DNA from: Nocardia suismassiliense
GTDB lineage: Bacteria > Actinomycetota > Actinomycetes > Mycobacteriales > Mycobacteriaceae
Direction: 5' to 3'
Length of the DNA stretch: 44,107 nt
Assembly: GCF_900269665.1 (NCBI RefSeq)
Contig: NZ_LT985364.1
Location: forward strand, 1-44,107
Shown here piece after piece: positions 33,971-43,200 of this stretch (within the stretch, counting starts at the first letter, position 1; each line of letters opens with the position of its first letter). The translations under genes were made by a program, and so were the position numbers. The notes under the pieces were generated by a model, which was given only the letters and a program-made list of their open reading frames with translations, was not told where the DNA came from and did no database searches.

Positions 33971-34454
33971 GACCTCTCCTCTTAGACGAGATTGGGAATG
34001 GGGCGACCGCCCCTCTGTGGCAGTGAGCGCGGGGCGTGCTGCCGGTCGACGAGTAAGTGCGCATTGCTCCAATAAACGTGTCGAAGTGGCGCGCCTGGGC
34101 GGACAAAACGGTGAACTAACGCTGACGGTAAGACAGAACGTGCTAAGCGCTATCGCGAACTCACACCCGCAGTGTGGGTCCGGCCAAGCAGGATGCGACC
34201 GGGCCCAGCGTCCAAGCGTGAGGTGCCGCCGTCGGTTCCGCCGCACGCGACCGGCGGCGTGTCCATCCGCCCCCGAAGGCGGCGGGTCACCGTGGCGCCA
34301 AGCCTGGGCGGCACATGCGGGCAGGACTTCCGGCTGAGTGTTTCGCACCACCAAGGATTTCGTGTCTGGTGCTGGTGTGACGAGGTGCGGGTTGTCGGTG
34401 CTATCGGGCATGCTCGGGTACACGATCTCTTACCACCCCGCCCTGGAGCGCGCC
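33971..34454. other. Intergenic region with duplicated block
   Basis: These 484 bases contain no gene I can support. The right part (34384-34418) carries a 35-base block repeated upstream of the intact small gene at 36561-36595; the left part is the promoter of the 643-residue protein gene. Confidence 0.45.
34384..34418 (+). repeat. Duplicated upstream block, copy 1
   Basis: About 35 bases beginning GGTGCGGGTTGTCGG and ending GGGCATGCTCGGG differ at a single position from copy 2. In both places the block lies 36 bases before a GTG that opens the same small protein. Conservation of non-coding DNA suggests a promoter or regulatory element. Confidence 0.7.
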
Positions 34455-34624
34455 GTGCCGTCTCACCGCCCGATGTCACAATCGTTGTCGCACAACAATA
34501 TCGAGCGTATTGCTGTCTATGCTGTGGCGGGCCGCAGACCTACGGTGATTTCACCGCGGCAGCGGTGATGATCGAAGAAGCGCTCTCCGGCGAAACCGAA
34601 ACCCTCAGCACCACGAGCCCATAA
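34455..34624 (+). pseudogene. Decayed, frameshifted copy of the 116-residue small-protein gene
   Basis: The GTG at 34455, with GGAG upstream as in the intact copy, starts MPSHRPMSQSLSHNNIERIAV and AGRRPTV. Then one T is missing relative to the intact gene near 34541, and the reading frame reaches a stop at 34568. In the next frame the family sequence resumes as FTAAAVMIEEALSG and ends at TAA 34622-34624, about 55 residues short of the intact paralogue. It is therefore both shifted and truncated. The upstream block (34384-34418) is still almost identical. Confidence 0.65.
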
Positions 34625-34655
34625 CGCGACAGCCGATCGCTCACAGGAGGCCGCA

Positions 34656-35246
34656 ATGTCCGACAAGCAGTCCGCGCATGAGGCAGCCAACGTCGTCGCA
34701 CAAAAAGGCTGGCCTGCGGAGAAGGTCATCTGGGATTGGATTGACACAGCGAAGCAGGGCCTGGCGTTGCCCGGCCCGGAACCATTGCGTGTCACCTGGC
34801 CGTCTCTGGGCCGACCGTCTACATCGCCTGTTCTCCGCACTGTGGGCGTGCACGCCGCGCTGACTGTCGAGCGCGCCGTAGCCCAGGTCCTCGCCGCGCA
34901 CGAAATACCGACCACGCACATCATTTCCGTGATCGACCCTGTCCTCTCCGACCTCGAACATGCCCTCGACCCGAAAGTGGCTCGCCACCGATTACAGTCC
35001 GGCCCGGACATTCGCAGTGTTGCCGTCACGACCCTCGGCGGCATCGCCATAGTAACGATCACCGACCGATCAACGGTGCTGGCCGACGACATCCGAATCG
35101 CGGCAGGGCGGCTGCCCACCTTCCCCGGCACCCCCGAACAGTTACACATTGCAGCCCGCACCGCCGAAGCAGCCGCCCGGGAACTTTTTTCGCTCTACCG
35201 TGCACTCGCACAACAGGTTCGAGGCAACCCCACTCCCGGACCCTGA
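34656..35246 (+). CDS. Unknown 196-residue protein
   Basis: Not recognised. ATG 34656 has CAGGAGG seven bases upstream. The protein is alanine-rich and mixed alpha/beta: an N-terminal helix (SAHEAANVVAQKGW), a VHAALTVERAVAQVLAAHEI helix, a VAVTTLGGIAIVTITD strand pair and a C-terminal helix with LYRALAQQV. Soluble, no signal. It starts 32 bases after the decayed small gene and is convergent with the 304-residue gene. Confidence 0.75.
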   Translation: MSDKQSAHEAANVVAQKGWPAEKVIWDWIDTAKQGLALPGPEPLRVTWPSLGRPSTSPVLRTVGVHAALTVERAVAQVLAAHEIPTTHIISVIDPVLSDLEHALDPKVARHRLQSGPDIRSVAVTTLGGIAIVTITDRSTVLADDIRIAAGRLPTFPGTPEQLHIAARTAEAAARELFSLYRALAQQVRGNPTPGP

Positions 35247-35382
35247 CACACCGCTGCGCAGCATTGCGCCTCGATAGCCTTCAACCCGGCCCGGAAGCTT
35301 GTGCCGGATGTGCTGTGGTGGCATGGGGTTTTGGTCTGTGCCGCCAGTTGTATGTCGAATAGCGTGTGCTGCCTGGGCGTGG

Positions 35383-36297
35383 TCAGTGTGGGGTGTGCAA
35401 GGCCGTGCGGGCGGTGTCGGCGTGCACGCTGTATTCGACAACCTGGCCGTCGGCACCGCTCATCCCACCTTCGCAGTACCGCACCTGCCACCAGATGACC
35501 TCGCAGGCATCGGGAAGGGTGAAGCGATGGCGATGCAGCCAGCAGTCCCGGGTCCACCCGAGTTCGGGGATGCTGCGGCGCCCGACGGTTTCGCTGTGGT
35601 GGGTGAGCGCGGTGCGCAGCGGATGCCAGTGTCTGGTATCGGGGATCAGCTCGTCACGGTTGCAAGCACCGGCCATCAGCGTGAGCGCAGCGACCGCGGC
35701 CGGTGGCAGAGATTGCGGGGGCGCCTCGTCGGCGCTGTCGATCCAGTGGCCGGCGACGAGCTCGCCGTCGGCGGTCAAGGCCCACCCCCGTGGTTCGACG
35801 GGTACGACGGTGGCGTGGTCGGCGGTGATCGTCGCATCCCACAACTCCGGGAACCGGTCGAGGTAGCCGCGGGCCAGCGCCGGATCGGTGGTCACAAAGG
35901 CAGGTGCTCCGATGATCGGGTCAGGCTGCGGGGTGATGATGATGCGGGTCGCGTCCTGCGGCACGGCCGGTGGAGTCGCGCACAGCATCGCTTCCACGCT
36001 GCAATGGCCTGCCTCGGCAAGAGCGCGAGCCCGGGCGCTGGTGATCCCGGCATCGGCCAGGCGGGCGGCACCGGCGGGATCGAATCGCCAGGGTGACCAG
36101 GAAGGACTTGCACCCCAACCGGCCGCGCCCCATTGCTCGGGGGTGAGGGCCAGCAGGTCGTGCGCGTCGCCAGCGGTGTCGATACGGAAATCATCAAGCA
36201 CGATCGGCGGATTCGCGGCCACCCAGCCGGCACCACTGAGAACTGCAGCCGCCGGCGCGGCCACCAGATGGCGTTCCCACTGCTCAATGTATTCCAT
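35383..36297 (-). CDS. Unknown 304-residue protein
   Basis: Not recognised. It reads as one globular, tryptophan-rich chain (VIWWQVRYCEGG, WSPWRFDPAG) with an internal helix-hairpin-helix-like stretch ARLADAGITSARARALAEAG at about residues 80-100, a motif type that often contacts DNA. Strong G/C at third positions supports coding. ATG 36297; no clear ribosome site. It is divergent from the 116-residue gene and convergent with the 196-residue gene. Confidence 0.78.
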   Translation of the reverse strand: MEYIEQWERHLVAAPAAAVLSGAGWVAANPPIVLDDFRIDTAGDAHDLLALTPEQWGAAGWGASPSWSPWRFDPAGAARLADAGITSARARALAEAGHCSVEAMLCATPPAVPQDATRIIITPQPDPIIGAPAFVTTDPALARGYLDRFPELWDATITADHATVVPVEPRGWALTADGELVAGHWIDSADEAPPQSLPPAAVAALTLMAGACNRDELIPDTRHWHPLRTALTHHSETVGRRSIPELGWTRDCWLHRHRFTLPDACEVIWWQVRYCEGGMSGADGQVVEYSVHADTARTALHTPH

Positions 36298-36631
36298 CGC
36301 CGTGCCTATCCTGCTCGGGATCGTGAGTCTTCACTGTCGCATCTGGCACCGACAACACTGCCCTCGATCTCAGCGCTGCTGTGCCTCGCGCGCGCATGCC
36401 CAGTTCTCACCAACGCTTCGGCAGCGAGCAGCCTGGCCGCCGGTTCGTCTAATCTCTCGCTGGTTCGAGGTTGTGCGCCACAGTCGACGGCGGTGAACTG
36501 CTGAATGACCGCCAACCGTCCTACGCCACAACGGGACTCACCTCTGGTCTGGTCTGAGATGGTGCGGGTTGTCGGTGCTGTCGGGCATGCTCGGGGCAAA
36601 CGATATCTGACCATTCGTCTCGGAGCGTGCT
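36298..36631. other. Divergent promoter region with duplicated block copy 2
   Basis: These 334 bases separate the 304-residue gene (-) from the 116-residue gene (+). The right part holds the conserved block (36561-36595); the rest shows no gene or clear site. Confidence 0.45.
36561..36595 (+). repeat. Duplicated upstream block, copy 2
   Basis: Matches 34384-34418 at all but one base and lies at the same distance before a GTG start. See copy 1. Confidence 0.7.
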
Positions 36632-36982
36632 GTGCCGTCCCCTCGTGCCAAGTCAAAGTCATTGTCGCAGAGCGATATCCAGCGCATCGCGGTCGCTGTC
36701 GCGGCGGGCCGCACACCTACGGTGTATTTCACCGCAGCCGCGGAGATGATGGAAGAAGGGCGCTCCGGCAAGGTGGTGGCCGTCGCCGAGACATCCCAAC
36801 CTGATCCTTTGCATGTGCGTCCGTCCCGGAGTAACGACACATTGGCGTTCTCGCCGAACGAGCTCACGCTGACCAAGCCGGTCCGCCGGACCCGCGCCTC
36901 TCCGCGGCCGGGCAAGGCCCGAAGCTCCGAAGTCCAGGGTCGGAATAGCGGCAGCAGCACGGCCTCGGAAACGGTCAGCTAG
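36632..36982 (+). CDS. Small unknown protein, intact paralogue
   Basis: This is a 116-residue protein starting at GTG 36632 with GGAG eight bases upstream. The conserved core reads DIQRIAVAVAAGRTPTVYFTAAAEMM, then GRSGKVVAV, LHVRPSRSNDTLAFSPNELTL, followed by a basic disordered tail. I recall similar small proteins on mycobacterial and nocardial plasmids but know no function. A shifted, truncated relative is at 34455-34624. It is convergent with the methylase-helicase gene. Confidence 0.75.
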   Translation: MPSPRAKSKSLSQSDIQRIAVAVAAGRTPTVYFTAAAEMMEEGRSGKVVAVAETSQPDPLHVRPSRSNDTLAFSPNELTLTKPVRRTRASPRPGKARSSEVQGRNSGSSTASETVS

Positions 36983-37259
36983 CCGATCAGCCGTGTGCGG
37001 CGTCACCCGTCCTGTAGCTCCCTACGCACGTCTCCTCTCCAGCGCTACTTGCGGTTCAGTTCGTCGAGCACGCCTGGGCACAGGAGATCGCTCAGGTCGG
37101 TTCATCAGCGCCCAGCGAAGTCGCCTCGGATGTGGACCTGGGGGAGATTACGAGGTAGGTGCCGCGCCGACCGCGACGCCGAACGTGAAAGGTGGTGCCG
37201 CTTTGCAAATGACGCCTGCAGCTCACGATGCACGGCTGAGTCCATGAGTTTGCAGCGGG

Positions 37260-40200
37260 TCACAGGCCTGCATGTATCGCTGCAGGTGGTTCGACGGACA
37301 GTTGCGGTGGTGCGGCCACGATGGCGGTTGTGGTGGTGTGGGCAGGCGCTGCGCCGTGCCCGGCTGCGGCGGCCGAGATTTCCACTGGCGTCGAGTCGGA
37401 TTGCTGGTGAGGTTCGGTGCTGGTGTCAGAGATCAATCCTGCGGTGATCATCGCTTGCTGTTGCAGGGTGTGCTCGTCTGCTATCGCGGTGTGCAGCCGG
37501 TCGATCTCAGCTTGGAGCTGGTTCAGTTCGCCGCGTTTCTCCTGAAGTTGCTGCTCGGGCGTCGGAGTCGCAGGTTGGGTGCTGCCCGTTGTAGGCGTGC
37601 TGGCAGGAGGCGCGGCGGCGGGCGCTTTCACCGGTGGTGTGGTCTGTTGGGCCTTCTCCAGCCGCCTTACCTCGGCGGCGACTGCAGCCTTGTCCTGGTT
37701 GGCGATGATCAGGTCACCGAGCATGGCTTCTTCGCGTTCCTTCGACCGCGCGAGCGGGCGGAACGGGTTCTCATCGCTCGTGGGATCGGCGGCCAAGGAG
37801 TCAAGCTCCTGGGTGTCGCTGGCGATGTATCCTTCGACGTCGTCCAGGTCGCGGTCGAGCTTGGACAGCACCCGCTCGAGCGACATCACCAATTCCCGCC
37901 CGTCAGTGGGCGCTCCGGATTCCGGGTACCACCACGGGCACCGATCACCGCCAGGGACCTCCCAGCCGAAGCTCAGCCGAACCATCCCCGGCGAAGTCGA
38001 TTCCACGTGCAATGGCAGTGCGCCGAGGACGCCGAGTGCGATCGGCCCATCGGTCAGGTCGGTGTCGGTGATCTGGGCCAGGCGAGCCAACAGCGCTGCT
38101 CCCGCCTCCGCACGGTCGCGGTAGGCGTCGCCGTCGATGGTCATCACGAAGTCCTTGCCGCTGGTGGGTTGGCGGGTTTGGGCAGCTGCGCGCATCAGCT
38201 CCGCGGCTGGCACCGCCTTGGCCAGGTACCGTTCGCGCTCACCGATCAGACGGGATCGCTTCGCGGAATCCTCGTCGTGTATCCGGGCCAACCCTTCGTA
38301 GTGCCCGCGTGCGGCGGTCGCCTGCGCGCGCTGCTGGATCGCGGGGTCCCCGGAGGCCAGACCGTTCAAGGTGGACAAGGTGATGGTGTCCTCTCCGAGG
38401 TCTTCGATTTCGCGGAGATTAAAGCTGCGCTTTTTCAACTGTTCGATGAAGAATGCCTTCCGTCGCAGGTTGGTCAGCCGGAACTCGTCGAAAGTGCCCG
38501 CAGTGATGTAGAAGAACCGGCGAACCTCATCCGGCGTGCCGGGCACATCGGGGTAGTTGAGGTTGCCTTGGCGTTTCATACGGCCTAGGGCCTGAGCGAG
38601 GGCATCGGGGGTCCAGGAGAAGCTGACATGGTGCACGGAGTAGAAGCGGTCTTGGACATTGAGCCCGGTGCCCATCTTCTTGTCGCTGCCGAGGATGACC
38701 AGAGCCTCGCCGTTGCGTAGTTGCGCGTAGAGCCGTTCTTTTTGCGCGTCGGTTTTGGCATCGTGGATAAACTTGATCTTCTCGCGTGGGATACCTTCCC
38801 ACCGGCCGTCCATGCCGGAGACGAGTTGCTCACGGATCTCTTCGTAGAGGTTCACCGGGTAGGCGGCGCCGGAGCCGGGTGTGCCTTCGTTGAGGAATAC
38901 CCCATGCAGAGCGCCGGGCAGCGGTTGCGGGGTGAGGTCCTTCGCCGAGACCGGATAGACGATGTCTTTGGTCTCGTGATAGAGGGTGAGGAGGTTTTCG
39001 ATCAGGCTCGGCAGTTTGCTGCCGTCCTCGGCCTCGCCGCCGGCCAGCCGCGAGTCGGTGCTGATGCGCAGGCCGATACCGAGCGCTTTGAGGGTGCCGC
39101 CTTGCTCTTTGATCCAGGGTTCGTGCATCAGCGATTGGATGAGGTTCAGTTGCCCTTCGGCGGCATCGATGACGATCGTTTCGCCTGGCTGTCCGTCCTC
39201 GCCGACGCGAATGTGCGGGAGCGGCAGCTTGAGGTCCTCTTCGGTCTGCACGTCGGCGAAGCGCCGGTACATCATCAGCAGTTCCGGCACGTTCAGAAAT
39301 ACCGCCAGCCGCGGCTTCATGACGTAGCCGTTGCCGCTCGGGGACGGCTCGAGGTCGGTCTTCACATCGGCATAGTTCGCAACGAACGCGTCGAAGCTGT
39401 CGATCTCGAACTCTTCGAGCAACTCGGGTACCAGATACCGTGCATGAACATAGGCTTCGGCCATTGAGTTGGTGATCGGGGTGGCGTCCGCGAAACTCAC
39501 ACTGCGGCCGGTGCGGCTGTGTCGACGGACGTAGTCGATCAGCATGTGCGCCTTGGTGGCGCGCGCCGAGCCGACGATGGCGGCGCCGGGAATCGCGGAA
39601 GGCGTGAGTAGGTTCTTGATGTCCTCGTGCGGTTCGTCGTAGAAGATGTAGTCGATTCCGAGGTCCTCGAACGACACTGCTTCATCGACCTGGGTGGCGA
39701 TACGCTGCCGGAGCCTGCTCTCGGCGGTGTCGATCGCGTTGCCAACCCGACGCAACGTGGTGGCGTCCATCTTGTGGCCCTTGGCAGCCGTGAGCTGGCG
39801 GCGTAGCCCCGCCAGTTCACGGGCGATGTAGTCCTCTTGGGCCTTTTTGCGTAGCGGTAGGCGGTTCAGGGCGCTGTGGGTGATGATCACGGCATCCCAG
39901 TCCCCGCCCGCCGCGCGGGCCATGAATTTCGCTCGTCGCACGCCGAGATCGCTGGCGTTGATCGCGAGGAGCTTTGCATTCGGGTACAGGCGCCGGAAGT
40001 CGTTGACCCAGCCTTTGAGCCTGTTCTTCGGCACGGCGATCACAGGTTTGCCGGCGAGCTTGGTGCGCCGCAGTTCCATGGCCGCGGCCGTGAAGATGGC
40101 TGTCTTGCCTCCACCTGGCGGGTGTTCGACCAGTGTCGGTTCGGCGAGGATGCGGCGGATGGCAGAGTTCTGGTGCGGGCCCATGGTCCAGTCGCTGGCC

Positions 40201-43200
40201 AATCCAGGGAGCACCAGTGGGGTGTCCGGGTGGCGGGTCTCGACGAGGCAGTTGATCTTGTCGTTGAAGATGCGGGCCAGTCGCTCCCGGCGTTCAGGGT
40301 CCTTCCATACCCATCCGTCGAATGCGTGTGCCAGGCGTCGCGCCTTCTCGCGGGCCGCGGTGGTGGCCTCGCGGTCTTCGTAGACAGTGCCTGCGGGGGT
40401 GGTGTAGGTGACCCGGATCGCGGAGTCGGTTTTGGTCAGCAGCGCCTGGAACAGTTCCTGCGTGGACCGCGCCGAGGTCCCCCACGTCGTGGTGGCCAGC
40501 ACCCCGCCCTTGGCTCCACGCACCTCCCAGACGGTGCCGCCGGCGTATTTGACCATCGCGTCGGGGAAACCGAGCTCGTGCAGGAACTCGGCGTACACCT
40601 CTGCGGGAACCCATTTCGCGCCCACGCGCAACCGGATGTCGCGGTAGTCCAGATCAACAGGCTGAACAGCTTCCAGCGCGACGACGTTGACCTGATAGAC
40701 GCGATTGCCTTCAGCAGCTGCCCGTGCGGCGACCAGTTTGGCGCGCACGTTGCCCGACAGGTACATGTGGCGGGGAATCCACGCGCCGGACGAATCCGGG
40801 GAGCGGAATGCCAGCTCGGCTTGCTCCATTTTGACTGCGGCTTCGATTTTGCTGACGCCGAGCAGGTTCGCGACACGGTCGATGTTGAGTAAGCCGTCGG
40901 TGTCGAGGGCGATCGCGACGGCAGCTTCGATGGTGTCGGCGTGGGTGGGTAGTTCCCGGCGTTCGAGGATGCGGCCGCGCAGCACCTGCTGCTCGTCGGC
41001 CTTGCCGGTGGTCTGGTCGTAGGATTCGAGGCCGAACAGAAGCGCCGCGGTGGGGTCGTCTTCGATATAGCTGAAGGCGGTGGGAACTTTCCATTCCTCG
41101 GGGACCGACCGTATCCCGTCGCGTTTGGCGCGGGCACGGGCTTCCTTGGGTGTGTAGATCCGGTGCTGGCCTGGTTTGTTGACCGGTGGATGGGCGCGCC
41201 GGTAGGCGCGGAACGCTTCGCGCAGTTCGGTGCGCCGCGCGGCCAGCTCGGTGGTCTCCCCCGCTGTCTTGGTCGCGGTTTCGGCCGCGTAGAGCTCGTT
41301 GGTTTGGTTCTTGATCCGGATCAACGCCACGAGCTGGTCGCGTTGGTCGGGGTGGATGTTCAGGGTGACCGAGGCACCGTCTTCGATGATGGTCGGGTTA
41401 CCGGCGGCATCGAGATCGAGGGTGCCGTCGGCCAGGGGCTCGGCGTCCTCGTCGACCTCGTCCTCGATGGCAACGACGGGGTCGGTGATGCGGCCGACCG
41501 CGTTCCAGATGGCGTCGATGACGTCGAGATCGGCTCCTGCGGTGACTGTCAGCTCAGGACCGAATCTGGCTGGTGCGACGTGCATGTCACCCACGACTTG
41601 CTCGGGATGCGCTACGAAGTAGGAGTTCACCCGCTGCGGTTGATCGTGGCCGGGCAACACGACTTCTTCGCTGCGCAACCAGCCATCGTCAACTGTCGGT
41701 TCCGCCGAGTCGTCTCGGCGGCGCAAGAACAGCATGTCGGTGACCACGTCGGTGCCCGCGGTCGCGCGATGGATGCTCGCAGGCAAGCGGATCGCGCCGA
41801 TCAGATCGCCATAGCGGTGGATCGCGGCGCGGGAGGCTGGTTCGTGGTTGTCGAGGGTGTGACGGGTAGTGATGAGCGCGACGATGCCGCCGGGCGCGAC
41901 GGCGCGGGTGGCGGTGATGATGGCCAGGTTGTGCAGGGAGTGTTTGCGTTTCGGGTTGTCGTCTTCGCTGAAGGGCCGTACGTCGACCCATGGCACGTTG
42001 CCGATCGCCAGCGCGAAACGGCCTGTCTTGACCCGGTATTCCTCGATGCCCTTGGCGACGATCGTGGCGTCGGGGAAGCGGTATGCGGCGATGGCCGCGC
42101 TGATCGGTTCGTGCTCGACACCGACTGCGGTGGCCGGGATGGAGGTGGTGGTGGGTGCGGCTTCGATGAATTTGCCGCTGCCGCAGCCAGGTTCGTAGTA
42201 TTCGCCGCCGTCGAACCCCAGCGCACGGACCGCGGTCCACATGATCTGCACGAGGGTGGGGTCGGTGTAGTAGGCGGTGCGGATGCTGTCGCTGGCGGCC
42301 TGCCACTGCTTGTCGGTGAGCAGTTGGCGGATCTGGGTCCGTTCGGTGGCCAGCTGTCGCCACGTCAGATCGGCGGTTTTGAACTGGCTCTCGGAGCTGT
42401 ATGCCTCGCGCACCGGCTCGTCGACGAACAGCCCCGATACCGCGCCCCAGCCGAGCCATTGGCCCAGCGCGTCCTGTTCGGCGGCGGTCGCGGGACGCTT
42501 CTGGTTCTGCAGTCGTCGCAGCGTACGTAGCGCCACGAGATTGCGCTGTGCTCGCTCTCGGGCGGTGAGCTCGGCCGTCGGCGCGGGGGGATGTGGCTGG
42601 GCTAGCTCTGCTGGTCCTCGGTTCCTGGCTCCGGGGGCAGGTAGATGCTCTCCTCGTAGACGAGTTCTTGTGCCTGTGCGTGCGTTGCCGAGCGCATTCT
42701 TATCTGGTCGGTCGGCGAGTACTTGCTCAGCAGTTGATCGGTCAGTGCCCCGATCTGCTGGCGAATCCTCAGATCCACGGTGTAGAAGAAGGTCTCCGGA
42801 TCCTGCAGCTCGCTCAGCGATTTCGGCCGGTTGGTCTTCCAGTACTCCCACGCGAAGCGACCGTGCTTGCCGATCTGCATCGAGATTCCTTCCGCTGTCG
42901 TCATGACCATCATCGCCGCGCCCGACATCGCTAGCTGAGTCGGTGTCCTGAGCGGGTTCGGAGTTCTCTTCCGCACCGGGGTTCAGGCGTTGGGTTGGTG
43001 CCGAGGTGGTGGGTGAGCGATCGAGGCCGGTGCTGGTGTGGAGCCTGCTCGCGGCGGCGGGTTCGAGCGGGTAGCGCGGTGCCATCGGCAGCCGGTTCCA
43101 CACCTGCTCGACAATGCGCGCAGTCAACTCGGGTAGGCGGTTGTCGTATTTGTTGTAGAACCGCAGGACGAGTTCGGCGGTGCCGCGCTCGCCGTCGTTT

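Noticed and set aside
34172..34624. 150-codon plus-strand gene
   Set aside because: Only its last about 20 codons resemble the small-protein family; the rest is out of frame with the paralogue, so a frameshifted pseudogene explains it better.
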